Assembly (NCBI GenBank): GCA_009797885.1
Contig: WNKP01000006.1
Span: forward strand, 62,001-126,000
Source of the DNA: Flavobacteriaceae bacterium GF1
GTDB lineage: Bacteria; Bacteroidota; Bacteroidia; Flavobacteriales; Flavobacteriaceae
DNA length: 64,000 bases
Direction: 5' to 3'
Shown: positions 8,787 to 18,333 of the stretch, piece by piece
How the letters are laid out: every line of letters begins with the position of its first letter
Position numbering within the stretch: the stretch's first letter is position 1
The notes under the pieces: model-generated
The model's input: only the letters and a program-made list of their open reading frames with translations
Databases searched by the model: none
What the model was told of the DNA's origin: nothing
Translations under genes and position numbers: made by a program

Positions 8787-9869
8787 TTAATCTAAATTGG
8801 TACTTAAAAACTGGTTTAATTTCTCGGCTGATAAGTTCTTCTCAATAATCTTACCATTTGCATCGACTAAAAATGTTGTGGGAAAACTTACAATGTCGAG
8901 TTTTCTTGTTTCCAATCCATTTTCATCAAGGTAATGTGACCAAGCAAAATTCTTTTCATTGATTACCTTGACCCAATTTGGAATATCCTCAGTATTGTCA
9001 ACAGATATGCTGACTATTTCAAATCCATCGTTTTTATACTTTGAATATATTGGAATATACTTGGGCATTTCAAGTAAACAAGGTTTACAAAAAGAAAACC
9101 AAAAATCAATTAATATGTATTTGTTTTTAAGGTTCTTTATATCCAAGACTACGGATTGGTCATTTAAAGACTTTAAGGGTATTAATGTATGCTCAAAGGA
9201 GAAGTTCTTTTTTTTGATTAGGGCTTTTTTAAAAATCTTGTATAGAGGAATACTTTGTATTTCCTTGGAAAAGAAAGAAAGTGCATTTTCATAGCTTTTG
9301 TTGTACTCAGACCCTGATTTGCAAAACCTATCGATCATAAGCCAGAGGGCGACATAGGAATTTGGATTTTCCCTTAAATGATTGATAATTGCATCATCTA
9401 TATCCTTCGAACGTTTTATTCTTTCTTGCCTCGATTTTGAATGCTTTAAATTTTGATAAATAGAATCCAGTTTGGTCGATACCAATAGCTCATATTCCTT
9501 TTGGGTCCGGGATTTAGTGCTTTCTGAAATTTGAACTTTTCTATCGCGGTTTATAAAGCTTACGGACAAATGCGTATCCCCCCCCTCGATAAAAAAGGGA
9601 GTTGAAATACCAATTTTTGGCGAGTGTAGGTTCATCATTTGTGGATAGGGGGCTTTCCCTTTAAACGAAAAATTTCCCTTTTCAACTATACTACTAAAAT
9701 CGTACAATGTAGTGTCCAGGAATTTTTTGGAAATAAAGCCAGGGTAAATGTGGATTGAATCCAAATCAGCCTCCATTTTACCCTGGATTTCAAAGGTCAT
9801 ATTGTCCTCTTTTTCTTTGCAACAAGAAAGAGCGGCCAACAACCCGAGTAAGACTAAAACATCTTTCAT
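8787..9869 (-). CDS. TlpA-like thioredoxin lipoprotein with DUF4369-like N-terminal domain
   Basis: A 360-residue envelope protein. The signal peptide ends LAALSCCKEK, giving a lipidated Cys at 16 or 17. Residues about 25-110 resemble the DUF4369 beta-domain common in Bacteroidetes, with a helical linker after it. The C-terminal third is a TlpA/ResA-like thioredoxin fold with the redox motif CKPC (C261, C264) inside FWFSFCKPC, and the cis-Pro region SFPTTFLVD. It is expected to reduce or exchange disulfides in the periplasm. It is monocistronic, with AT-richer codons than its neighbours. Confidence 0.88.
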   Translation of the reverse strand: MKDVLVLLGLLAALSCCKEKEDNMTFEIQGKMEADLDSIHIYPGFISKKFLDTTLYDFSSIVEKGNFSFKGKAPYPQMMNLHSPKIGISTPFFIEGGDTHLSVSFINRDRKVQISESTKSRTQKEYELLVSTKLDSIYQNLKHSKSRQERIKRSKDIDDAIINHLRENPNSYVALWLMIDRFCKSGSEYNKSYENALSFFSKEIQSIPLYKIFKKALIKKKNFSFEHTLIPLKSLNDQSVVLDIKNLKNKYILIDFWFSFCKPCLLEMPKYIPIYSKYKNDGFEIVSISVDNTEDIPNWVKVINEKNFAWSHYLDENGLETRKLDIVSFPTTFLVDANGKIIEKNLSAEKLNQFLSTNLD

Positions 9870-10392
9870 ACATAAATATATTTAGTAGATTATTCTTTAA
9901 TTCAATGTAGTAAATTTATATGGCATAGTGGTTGTAGGTTTTTAATTAAAAAGCGTAAGTCTTTCGAGAACAAACTTGGCACACTTGCTAAAGTTTAACC
10001 CTATTGAACGTATGGAAAACTAAAAAGGAATCAAAAAAACCTACTTGACTTTTTAGAACCTATTTGGGGATTTGTCAACTATTTTCTTATATCCCTTCCT
10101 GCCTTGACAGGGGGCTGTTTTGCACGGTACATGGTTAAAATTTTAGTCTATCAAGCACTTCGGAAACCTTCAAAAGGGACACAAGTTTTCGACCGGTTCA
10201 AAATGCTTTGAATGAAATTACCCTGGGCCATAGGGATGAAGGTTTCCATTCCAGGTGAAAAATATTATTTTGTATCTTTCCTTATGCGGATTTGAAATTC
10301 CGGGGTTCTCCGTTGAGTAATTTTAATCGCACAAAATTGTTTGTTCGTCATATTTGTGGGGATAGTCCGCTTTAGATTTTGAATTGACCTAC
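9870..10392. other. 523-bp intergenic region with nested inverted repeats
   Basis: A spacer between two divergent genes. No open frame of note. It contains perfect 11-bp inverted arms GGAAACCTTCA (10162-10172) and TGAAGGTTTCC (10237-10247), enclosing TTCAAA (197-202) / TTTGAA (207-212) with a 4-nt loop. This could be a structured leader or a regulatory site for the FecI-SusCD locus that follows. Confidence 0.45.
10162..10247. repeat. Nested inverted repeat upstream of fecI-like gene
   Basis: The outer arms are 11 bp and perfect with a 64-nt interior. The interior has a second hairpin (6-bp arms at 10197-10212) and a CCCT...AGGG pair (about 10221-10235). There is no T-tract, so it is not an intrinsic terminator. 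Confidence 0.4.
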
Positions 10393-10914
10393 ATGAATAA
10401 TCAGTGGCTTGGTACCATAGAAAAGCTGTTTAAGAAGCAATATCAAGGGCTATGTTTACTTGCCTATAGCTATGTTGCAAATCTTGCCGAAGCCGAGGAT
10501 ATTGTACAGGACGTTTTCATTTCGTTGTTGACCCGGGAAAATTACGATGTACGGGATATGGAAGGGTACGTTAGGAAATCGGTGAAAAATGCCTGTCTCA
10601 ATAAAATCAGGCAATCAAAAAAAATGGAGCCCATTACCGAGAGCGTATTGAAGTTTCCCCTTAACGAAAATCTGCCAAAACAAGACCATGATGATGATAT
10701 TAGAAAGGCTGTACAGAACTTACCCCTACAATGCAAAAAAGTGTTTGAACTCTGTGCCATGGAAGGGCAAAAATACAGTAGTGCTGCCGAAACCTTAAAT
10801 ATTTCCGTAAACACCGTTAAATCCCATATGAAAAAAGCGTATCGGATCCTTCGTGTGGAACTCCAGGACACGCAATCCCTTCTGCTGTTATTGTTAATTT
10901 CGTATTGGAAGTAG
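10393..10914 (+). CDS. FecI-like ECF sigma factor
   Basis: A 173-residue ECF sigma factor. Region 2 is at about 10-75 (AYSYVANLAEAEDIVQDVFISLL, then VRKSVKNACLNKIRQSKK) and region 4 at about 100-160 (LPLQCKKVFELCAMEGQKYSSAAETLNISVNTVKSHMKKA). I use the ATG at 10393; an in-frame TTG nine bases upstream is less likely. It heads the order sigma, FecR anti-sigma, SusC with STN domain, SusD, the classic trans-envelope signalling arrangement. Substrate sensed by the SusC protein would release this sigma factor to transcribe susCD. Confidence 0.92.
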   Translation: MNNQWLGTIEKLFKKQYQGLCLLAYSYVANLAEAEDIVQDVFISLLTRENYDVRDMEGYVRKSVKNACLNKIRQSKKMEPITESVLKFPLNENLPKQDHDDDIRKAVQNLPLQCKKVFELCAMEGQKYSSAAETLNISVNTVKSHMKKAYRILRVELQDTQSLLLLLLISYWK

Positions 10915-11011
10915 CCCTTTTTTGTTTTTTTTCAATTTTAACATCACCCTTTTTATGATATTCTGTGTCCTACTATAAAGGGGCATACCTATTAATCCAT
11001 GAAATTGGTTT

Positions 11012-12178
11012 ATGGAAATAGCTAAACTTATCGTAAAAAAACTGACGTCCACTCTTTCCGAGATGGAACAGCGGGAATTCGATTCATGGCTACATTCGTC
11101 AAATGAAAACAGGAAAATCTTTGATCGGATAGCGCTGATTCAGAAATCCGGTAAGGATATCAGGGAATTGGAAACCTTGGACGAAACCGCCGTTTGGGAA
11201 AAGGTACTCCAGAAAATCGACCCAATTGCAATCCCCCCAAGAAAGCTGCTTTGGACAAGACCTATTTTTAGATATGCCGCTGTTTTTATAGGCCTTTTGG
11301 GTATTGCTGCTTGGTACCTGTTCAATTCGGTACAAACCCAGGAGGAAAGGCTGCCAATAGTTGACAAAAATGCGATTACCCTGCAGTTGGAAAACGGGGA
11401 GGTGAAAGTATTGTCGGAGGACGGGTCTTTGACCATCAAAGATGATGAAGGAAATGTGGTGGTGGCCAAACAAGGAACCAACCTCTCGTATTCGGATTCG
11501 GTTCCTGTGGATAAATTGGTCTACAACACCTTAACGGTTCCCTATGCCAAGCGATTTGGGATAACCCTTTCAGATGGGACAAAAGTGCACCTCAATTCCG
11601 GTTCTTCCATAAAGTACCCGATTAAGTTCATCAGAGGGAAACATAGGGAGGTATTTTTAACGGGCGAGGCCTTTTTTGAGGTAAGCGAGGATGCGAAACG
11701 TCCTTTTATCGTTACCAGCAATGATTTGGTTGTAACGGTATTGGGCACGGCTTTTAATGTAAAGGCGTATCCCGAGGACAAGGAGATAAATACGGTTCTG
11801 GTCTCAGGTTCCGTAGGCCTTTCCAACAAAAACAAACCGATTGCCGACCCCATAGTGTTGGCGCCTGGACATATGGCCTCCTGGGACAAAACCAACGATG
11901 CCATGGTCATGGAAGCGGTAGATACGGAACTTTACACCTCATGGATCCACGGGAGACTGGTGTTGAAACGAACACCTTTTGCACAGATCATTCCCAAGTT
12001 GCAACGGTTTTATGACGTATCCATTACCAATGATTACCCAAGCTTAAACGACAAGGTATTCACCGCGAGCTATGATATTGAAACCATTGGGGAAGTAATG
12101 GAATCCCTTAGCGAAATCATCCCTTTCCATTTTGAGGTCCATGGGGACCAAATCATTATAAACAAACCCAAGAATTGA
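11012..12178 (+). CDS. FecR-type anti-sigma regulator
   Basis: A 388-residue inner-membrane protein that relays an outer-membrane signal to the sigma factor. The cytosolic N-terminal segment holds residues 1-88. A single membrane helix is at about 89-107 (RYAAVFIGLLGIAAWYLF). The periplasmic FecR domain is at about 170-265 (TVPYAKRFGITLSDGTKVHLNSG is split across its start, then VFLTGEAFFEVSEDAKRPF). A DUF4974-like STN-resembling domain closes the protein (about 315-385). It sits 97 nt after the sigma gene and 129 nt before susC. Confidence 0.92.
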   Translation: MEIAKLIVKKLTSTLSEMEQREFDSWLHSSNENRKIFDRIALIQKSGKDIRELETLDETAVWEKVLQKIDPIAIPPRKLLWTRPIFRYAAVFIGLLGIAAWYLFNSVQTQEERLPIVDKNAITLQLENGEVKVLSEDGSLTIKDDEGNVVVAKQGTNLSYSDSVPVDKLVYNTLTVPYAKRFGITLSDGTKVHLNSGSSIKYPIKFIRGKHREVFLTGEAFFEVSEDAKRPFIVTSNDLVVTVLGTAFNVKAYPEDKEINTVLVSGSVGLSNKNKPIADPIVLAPGHMASWDKTNDAMVMEAVDTELYTSWIHGRLVLKRTPFAQIIPKLQRFYDVSITNDYPSLNDKVFTASYDIETIGEVMESLSEIIPFHFEVHGDQIIINKPKN

Positions 12179-12307
12179 ACAAACTTAAAATACCATTGCC
12201 CATGAAATAAATGCCAAAAAACCACAGATAAAAAAATCGGGAAATGCTGGTACCATTCCCCGATAGATCAATAATCAACTAGTAGTTAACTAAAATCCTT
12301 TAAAATT

Positions 12308-15300
12308 ATGGAAAAATTCAAAGGAATTGGATTTTTTGAGTCTAATTCCGTTAAAATCGGCCTAGCGGTGAAGCTCACGCTCTTTCTCTTACTAGCCTCC
12401 ATCCTATCGATACATGCCAATATCTATTCCCAGCGGGCCAAGGTTACCCTAAACTTTGAGGACACGGCCATGCAACGGGTACTTGAGGAAATAGAGGCCC
12501 TCACGGACTTTAAGTTTGTGTACATGAACGATGAAATTAATGCGGACCAACGGGTTTCCCTGTCCGCAGATAACGAAAAGTTATCCAGCGTTTTAAAAAG
12601 ACTGTTTCAACAAACGGATATCTCCTATAAGTTAAGACGAAAACTGATTATCCTGCGCTCCCTTCCCGTGCCGAAGGCTGCCGAGGTAGTTCCCCCACCA
12701 GAAAAAAACGAGGAAGATCAACAACTTCAAGTATCGGGTACGGTCACCGATGTGAACGGCAATCCCTTGCCAGGAGCGAACGTTCTTGAAAAGGGCACGC
12801 AAAATGGGGTGGTCACGGATTTTGATGGCAAGTTTACCATTTCCATCCAAAACAGTGATGCCGTGCTGGTCTTCTCTTATATTGGTTTTGAGGCCAAAGA
12901 GGTAAATGCTACCCCAGGTCAGGAAATGATGGTCCAACTCAGTACGGATACCGCACAATTGGAGGAGGTAGTATTGGTGGGCTACGGAGTACAGCGAAAG
13001 TCCGATGTGACAGGTTCCGTGTCCAGTGTGGACGGCGAAGCCATTTTACAAAGACCGGTGGCCAATGCCATACAGGGCCTGCAGGGCCGGGTTGCTGGGG
13101 CCAATGTGTACCTGAATTCCGGAAGCCCGACCGCCCAACCACGGATTATTATAAGGGGACTGGGCACCATTAACTCCAGTTCCAATCCACTTTTTGTGGT
13201 GGACGGGGTGGTCATGGAAGATTTTCAGTTTCTCAATCCCAATGATATCGCGAGCATGGAGGTGCTTAAGGATGCCTCTTCCACGGCAATCTATGGTGCG
13301 CGTGGTGCCAACGGCGTTATCCTGGTTACTACAAAACGTGGGGCAAAGACCGATGGGTTAACGGTTTCCTATGATGCCTTTGTAAGTGCGGGGACATTAC
13401 GGAAAAAGTTGGATCTGCTCAATGCCGAGGAGTTTCTGGAAGTAGTGGAGACCGGTTTTGCCAACACTCCAAAATATCGTGACGATATTACCATAGCACC
13501 CATATTGACCAGGGAGGATCCCCGGCTTTTTGACGCCCAGGGCAATCCATTGTACGATACGGATTGGCAAGAAGAGGCCACCCGTACGGCCTTTACGCAC
13601 AACCACCAATTGGCCATTCAGCAAAGAAGTGGGAACTCTTCGGTTGGGGTCTTTTTGAACTTCGCGGACATTGAGGGAATCATGCTGAACAATGATCTGG
13701 AACGTTGGAACGGAAAATTGGCCTATGACACCAAAATAAGGGATTGGCTATCCTTTGGGGCCAATGTATTGGTGAACTATACCGTAGAGAATTCATTTCA
13801 AGAAGGTGGGGGAAACCAAAATCCAAGGCGTACCATGATCGAGATGCCGCCCATCTTCCCGGTACGTTTTCCGGACGGTAGCTGGTCCAACAGCCGTACC
13901 ATAACCGATAACTTTAATTTAGAGGCCATGGCCAACCCGGTCCATGTCTTGGAAACCGAGGTACGCCGTAGGTTGCGAAACCAGGTATTCGGAAATGTTT
14001 ACTTTGAGTTCAACATCATGGAGGGACTGGATTTTAAAACCCAGTTTGGTATAGACAAACAGGACCGGACCTTTCAAAATTTTGAACCGAACGATTTGCT
14101 CAACATTTCGGCCCCCTTGGGCAGGGCGAGTGTTGCTGAAGAAAAAGTAACCTTTTGGCAACAGGAGAATTTCCTAACCTATAACAAATCCTTTGAAAAT
14201 TCACGGATCAATGCGATTTTGGGAGCGAGTTGGCAACAGCGGACCTCCTTTGGATTCAGTGCAAGATCTGAAGGGTTTCCGGACAATTCCCTTTCATTCT
14301 ATCGCTTACAATCGGGCAGTATTTTTGGCGAGCCTAGATCAGGTTACAATGATTGGTCCATCAACTCCTATTTTACCAGGATAGGTTATACCTATAAGGA
14401 CAAGTATTTGGTGACCTTGACCGGTCGTGTGGACGGTTCTTCCCGTTTTGGGGACAACAACAAATATGGCTTCTTTCCCTCCGTAGGTTTGGGTTGGGTG
14501 CTGTCCGAAGAGGATTTCCTTTCGGAGTCTTCCTTTGTGAACCGGTTAAAACTAAGGGCCAGCTACGGGGTTACCGGTAATACGGAAATAGCTCCGTATT
14601 CCACCCTGTCCACCATTACCTCGGGTACGGCCCTGATCAATGGCCAACGGGTGAACGATAGTTTTGTGGAACGTCTTCCCAATCCCGATGTAGGCTGGGA
14701 AACCACCACCCAATTTGATGTGGGCGTGGAATTGAGCACTAAAACAAATCCACAGATCAATCTGGAGCTGGATTATTATTACAAACTTACCGAAGACCTA
14801 TTGCTCAATAGGCCTATACCGCGTTCCACTGGTTTTTCCACCATTCGGGATAACATTGGTTCCATCTCCAACAGAGGAGCGGATATCTCTATAAGTTCGA
14901 AGTATTCCAAGGAGAATTTCTTTTGGGAGTCCGTGTTCAACATGAACTACAATATCAACCGAATAGAAGAGTTGGGGGCCAATGACGAGGATATCTTTCC
15001 TGGGCCGGGCTTTGTTTCCGGTAGCAACACCATTCTGCGTGTAGGCGAACCGGTCGCATCTTTCTGGGGTCTGGAACGCCTAGGTATTTGGGGTACGGAC
15101 CAAGCTGCAGAAGCTGCGGCGGTAGGGGCGCTGCCCGGTGAGGCAAGACGCTCGGCAGAGCGTACCATTATCGGTAACGGGTTACCCGTATGGACAGGGA
15201 GTTTTATCAACAACTTCCGTCTGGGCAGATTCGATTTTACCATGGACCTACAGTTTGTTTTTGATGTGGATATTCTACAGCAGGCCCTTCATTCCACGGA

Positions 15301-15709
15301 GGACCGGTCCGGTATTGCCAATGGTTTACGTACCATATTGACCGAAGGGTGGACCCCCCAAAACCAAAATACCCAGGTTCAGGAAATCCGAAATCAAGGG
15401 ACGTCCGGCCAGAACAGTCAGGTAGATAGTCGTTGGGTGGCGGATGGCTCGTACCTTCGGGGCAATTTGTTCACCCTGGGCTATACCCTACCTGAGGAAT
15501 TTGTCAATTCCATAGGCCTTAATATGCTTAGGGTATATACAAGTGTGGACAACGCGTTTGTTATACAGTCCGATAGTTTTCAGGGCTTCGATCCTGAGGG
15601 TTCCTCGTATGACCCAAATTTGACCGGTGGTCAATTCGCTCAGAACATTTTCTTTTTTCAATATCCAAGGCCCAGGACCTTTACCCTTGGCTTTAACCTT
15701 AATTTTTAA
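12308..15709 (+). CDS. SusC/RagA-type TonB-dependent outer-membrane transporter with STN domain
   Basis: A 1133-residue outer-membrane beta-barrel. In order: signal region ending about residue 42 (LLLASILSIHANIYSQ); an STN signalling domain at about 45-105 (VTLNFEDTAMQRVLEEIEAL); a carboxypeptidase-regulatory-like domain at about 138-215 (VSGTVTDVNGNPLPGANVLE); the plug, starting EEVVLVGYGVQRKSDVTGSV; and a C-terminal barrel ending in Phe (FTLGFNLNF). The STN domain fits the FecI/FecR pair upstream: it contacts FecR when substrate is bound. It pairs with SusD (the stop overlaps the next start by one base). No glycoside hydrolase follows, so the substrate is undefined and could be a glycan or a peptide. 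Confidence 0.96.
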   Translation: MEKFKGIGFFESNSVKIGLAVKLTLFLLLASILSIHANIYSQRAKVTLNFEDTAMQRVLEEIEALTDFKFVYMNDEINADQRVSLSADNEKLSSVLKRLFQQTDISYKLRRKLIILRSLPVPKAAEVVPPPEKNEEDQQLQVSGTVTDVNGNPLPGANVLEKGTQNGVVTDFDGKFTISIQNSDAVLVFSYIGFEAKEVNATPGQEMMVQLSTDTAQLEEVVLVGYGVQRKSDVTGSVSSVDGEAILQRPVANAIQGLQGRVAGANVYLNSGSPTAQPRIIIRGLGTINSSSNPLFVVDGVVMEDFQFLNPNDIASMEVLKDASSTAIYGARGANGVILVTTKRGAKTDGLTVSYDAFVSAGTLRKKLDLLNAEEFLEVVETGFANTPKYRDDITIAPILTREDPRLFDAQGNPLYDTDWQEEATRTAFTHNHQLAIQQRSGNSSVGVFLNFADIEGIMLNNDLERWNGKLAYDTKIRDWLSFGANVLVNYTVENSFQEGGGNQNPRRTMIEMPPIFPVRFPDGSWSNSRTITDNFNLEAMANPVHVLETEVRRRLRNQVFGNVYFEFNIMEGLDFKTQFGIDKQDRTFQNFEPNDLLNISAPLGRASVAEEKVTFWQQENFLTYNKSFENSRINAILGASWQQRTSFGFSARSEGFPDNSLSFYRLQSGSIFGEPRSGYNDWSINSYFTRIGYTYKDKYLVTLTGRVDGSSRFGDNNKYGFFPSVGLGWVLSEEDFLSESSFVNRLKLRASYGVTGNTEIAPYSTLSTITSGTALINGQRVNDSFVERLPNPDVGWETTTQFDVGVELSTKTNPQINLELDYYYKLTEDLLLNRPIPRSTGFSTIRDNIGSISNRGADISISSKYSKENFFWESVFNMNYNINRIEELGANDEDIFPGPGFVSGSNTILRVGEPVASFWGLERLGIWGTDQAAEAAAVGALPGEARRSAERTIIGNGLPVWTGSFINNFRLGRFDFTMDLQFVFDVDILQQALHSTEDRSGIANGLRTILTEGWTPQNQNTQVQEIRNQGTSGQNSQVDSRWVADGSYLRGNLFTLGYTLPEEFVNSIGLNMLRVYTSVDNAFVIQSDSFQGFDPEGSSYDPNLTGGQFAQNIFFFQYPRPRTFTLGFNLNF

Positions 15710-17301
15710 TGGCTATGAAAACTTTAAGAATACTAGGCTTTTTGAGTTTTGTCCTATTCACGGTATCCTGTTCCGACTTTTTGGAAGAGGAACCACGGGA
15801 CCAGCTAAGTGTCGATCAATTCTTTACGGAGCCCGGCCAAGCGCAGAGTGCCGTAAACTTTTTATATCAGAATGGGGCTCCCCAGATGTATATCAGTCAG
15901 GGGGTGTTCAGTGGAGCACGGATTATGTACCTACAGTACCTTTCCGGTTTCTTCGATAATGAGTTCAATGGCCAGGAGCGCCAGGTAGATCTTGCCCAGC
16001 AACTGGCAATTTCCCCTACGGAAATTGACGCTACATTAAATGGCATATGGGCAAGTCTTTATGTGGGTATTTCTGGGGCCAACCTGGCCATTGCAAATAT
16101 TCCCGATACCCCGGGCCTTTCCGAAGCGGAACGGAGTGATTTATTGGCACAGGCGAGTTTCTTTCGTGCCTTTGCGTACTTCTATCTGGTGCGCATGTTT
16201 GGGGATGTACCCCTAATTCTAGAACCCGTGGGCAGTGTGGACGAGATTTTTGTGGCCCGGGCCCCGGTTTCCGAAGTCTATGCCCAAATAGTGGCCGATT
16301 TGAACATTGCCATCGCGGCGGGAAGTCTCCCTAGTGGTACTATGGTAGATAATGGTTTCCGAATCACTACGGAAACCGCCCAGATGCTGTTGGCAGATGT
16401 ATACCTCACCATGAGTGGATTTCCCTTGTCCCAGGACAACTATGCCAATGCGGCAACCGCCGCACGTGAGGTAATCAATAGTGGCGCCTTCTCCCTTACT
16501 ACGCATGATAGGGATGGGGATGGAAACGTTATACTTGAAAACAGTGCCTATAACAAAATGCGCTTGGCCAAAACCTTGGCCAATGACTATATCTATCAAA
16601 TAGAATATGAAGTAGGTATCCGTGCGTTTCCCTATCCACAATGGTCTTTTCCGGCCTCCGTCAGTGGTTCGGTGGGGTCTGCCTACGCTAATATCCAAAA
16701 TGCGTACGGGCCAAGACCTGAACTTTATGAACAGTACGATCAAACGCTTGACCTTAGGGCCCAGGAAAAGCAGTATTTCCATACCAACTTTGTGACGAAT
16801 GGCGGAGATGAGATTACCTTTCCGGTAACCCCCTACATCTGGTTGGACGAAGAACCGTTCTTTACTACGGCACAGTCTTCCAAAAATTTGAGGGTATACA
16901 GCTATCCAGAGGCCTTGTTGATTGCTGCGGAGGCCATAGCCCGATCTGAGGGGGTAACTGCCGAAGCCGTGGATTACTTGACCCAGGTAAGGGCCAGGGC
17001 CTACTGGACCACGGACCCCGAGACCATACGGACAGAACTTGCCGGGCTTTCCGTGACAGGTTTTGTGGAAGAGGTTTGGAAGGAGCGAAACCGCGAATTG
17101 ATATTCGACTTTAAGCTTTGGTTCGATATGGTGCGGACACGTTTGTATCCTTCAGGTTCCAATGGCGAGGTAACCTTTTTTACTTTGGTGGGAAGGCAAA
17201 ATACCTTTGGCCAAATCTTTGAGGAAAGACATCTGTTGTTGCCCATAGCGGACTCCGAAATGCAACGGAATCCAGAGTTGGTCCAAAACCCTGGGTATTA
17301 A
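15709..17301 (+). CDS. SusD/RagB-type nutrient-binding lipoprotein
   Basis: A 530-residue surface lipoprotein that caps the SusC channel. The signal peptide ends FTVSCSDFLEEEP, giving lipidated Cys21 and the usual DFLE start of mature SusD proteins. TPR-like helices follow (QASFFRAFAYFYLVRMFGDVPLI is the conserved SusD helix), and the C-terminal RNRELIFDFKLWFDMVRT motif is present. It overlaps susC by one base (TAATG), which implies translational coupling. An ATG six bases downstream (15715) is an equally possible start. A terminator follows at 17350. Confidence 0.95.
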   Translation: MAMKTLRILGFLSFVLFTVSCSDFLEEEPRDQLSVDQFFTEPGQAQSAVNFLYQNGAPQMYISQGVFSGARIMYLQYLSGFFDNEFNGQERQVDLAQQLAISPTEIDATLNGIWASLYVGISGANLAIANIPDTPGLSEAERSDLLAQASFFRAFAYFYLVRMFGDVPLILEPVGSVDEIFVARAPVSEVYAQIVADLNIAIAAGSLPSGTMVDNGFRITTETAQMLLADVYLTMSGFPLSQDNYANAATAAREVINSGAFSLTTHDRDGDGNVILENSAYNKMRLAKTLANDYIYQIEYEVGIRAFPYPQWSFPASVSGSVGSAYANIQNAYGPRPELYEQYDQTLDLRAQEKQYFHTNFVTNGGDEITFPVTPYIWLDEEPFFTTAQSSKNLRVYSYPEALLIAAEAIARSEGVTAEAVDYLTQVRARAYWTTDPETIRTELAGLSVTGFVEEVWKERNRELIFDFKLWFDMVRTRLYPSGSNGEVTFFTLVGRQNTFGQIFEERHLLLPIADSEMQRNPELVQNPGY

Positions 17302-17349
17302 GTTTTAAAAGAATCAATAATTAGTTAGTTTAGTTTCAGTTAGTTAGTT

Positions 17350-17383
17350 AAAACCGGTGTACATTCTGTCGCCGGTTTTTTTT
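17350..17383 (+). terminator. Intrinsic terminator of the SusCD operon
   Basis: AAAACCGG (17350-17357), a 14-nt loop, CCGGTTTT (17372-17379), continuing into a run of T to 17383. It lies 48 nt after the susD stop. Confidence 0.7.
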
Positions 17384-17479
17384 GGTACTTAAGGAAACTA
17401 CTTGGGGGCAGTGGCTTAGAAGTACTGGCATCAAGACTGTTGCACTCCGGAACCCAACAAACCGGACTTGTTTTATCTT

Positions 17480-17598
17480 AACTTCCAACCTTTAACCTTT
17501 AACCTTTAACCTTTAACTTCTAACTTCTAACTTCTAACTTCTAACTTCTAACCATCAACCATCAACCATCAACCATCAACCATCAACCATCAACCAAT
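17480..17598. repeat. In-register heptanucleotide repeat array (17 units)
   Basis: Seventeen 7-bp units all beginning AAC: AACTTCC once, AACCTTT four times (17487-17514), AACTTCT five times (17515-17549), AACCATC six times (17550-17591), AACCAAT once. The phase never breaks although the unit changes twice. The array occupies the spacer between the SusCD terminator and the DtxR-type operator. The period suits slipped-strand expansion or contraction. It is not coding and not a CRISPR. Confidence 0.9.
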
Positions 17599-17614
17599 AA
17601 CTTCAAATCCTAAA

Positions 17615-17630
17615 TTTAGATGAATCTAAA
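17615..17630. promoter_or_regulatory. DtxR/MntR-type palindromic operator
   Basis: TTTAGAT, GA, ATCTAAA: perfect 7-bp arms in a 16-bp site, closely resembling the TTTAGG...CCTAAA boxes bound by DtxR/MntR-family regulators. A -7 box TATTTTTG follows at 17654-17661. The site lies about 45 bp before the regulator gene, so it most likely mediates metal-dependent autoregulation of the regulator-ZIP operon. Confidence 0.65.
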
Positions 17631-17676
17631 AATAGTTTTTGATAAATAAAATGTATTTTTGCGGAAAGCTTTTTTC

Positions 17677-18333
17677 TTGACACGGGCCGAAGAAAACTAT
17701 ATCAAGACCATTTTTCATTTGGGAGGGAATGAAACCCAGTTGATTTCCACCAATTCCATTGCAGAGGAGATGGAGACCAAACCCTCTTCCGTTACGGACA
17801 TGGCCAAGAGATTGGCCCGCAAGGGTTTGGTGAATTATGTGCGTTATCAAGGGGTGACCTTAACCGAAAAGGGTAAAAAAACGGCTTTGTCCATTGTTAG
17901 AAAACATCGACTTTGGGAAGTGTTTTTGGTAAAAAAGTTGGATTTTAATTGGGATGAAGTCCATGAAGTGGCCGAACAATTGGAACATATTAAAAGTGAA
18001 AAGCTGATCGATAAGATTGATGAACTGCTCGATTTTCCCAAGTATGATCCCCATGGCGATCCCATTCCCACCAAAAGCGGGGAATTTCAAGAACGGGATA
18101 AGCAGTTGTTGAGCGAACTACCGATAATGGCCAAAGGGGTCTGCGTAGGGGTGAAGGATACCTCGTCCTCCTTTTTACAGTATTTGGACAAAAACAATAT
18201 TGCCCTTGGTCATTCCATCCAGATATTGGAACGGGAAGATTTTGATGATTCCATCGAAATAGCGATTGATGGTCGTCGGTTGCATATATCCAATCAAATA
18301 GCGTCCAACCTTTATGTAAAACAACACGATTAA
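17677..18333 (+). CDS. DtxR/MntR-family metal-dependent transcriptional regulator
   Basis: A 218-residue iron- or manganese-responsive repressor. The N-terminal winged helix is typical (AEENYIKTIFHLGG, then SVTDMAKRLARKGLVNYVRYQGVTLTEKGKK). A metal-binding dimerisation domain follows (HRLWEVFLVKKLDFNWDEVHEVAEQLEH), and a C-terminal FeoA/SH3-like domain is at about 150-215. Two TTG codons are possible starts, 17659 and 17677. I choose 17677 because the -7 box TATTTTTG (17654-17661) overlaps the first. The gene overlaps the ZIP transporter start by one base, and a palindromic operator lies upstream. Metal-loaded protein presumably represses uptake. Confidence 0.88.
   Translation: MTRAEENYIKTIFHLGGNETQLISTNSIAEEMETKPSSVTDMAKRLARKGLVNYVRYQGVTLTEKGKKTALSIVRKHRLWEVFLVKKLDFNWDEVHEVAEQLEHIKSEKLIDKIDELLDFPKYDPHGDPIPTKSGEFQERDKQLLSELPIMAKGVCVGVKDTSSSFLQYLDKNNIALGHSIQILEREDFDDSIEIAIDGRRLHISNQIASNLYVKQHD

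Noticed and set aside
16219-16782. 187-codon minus-strand frame opposite susD
   Set aside because: Shadow of a strong coding region on the other strand.
17480-17598. Possible CRISPR in the heptamer array
   Set aside because: Units are 7 bp with no spacers; there are no cas genes nearby.
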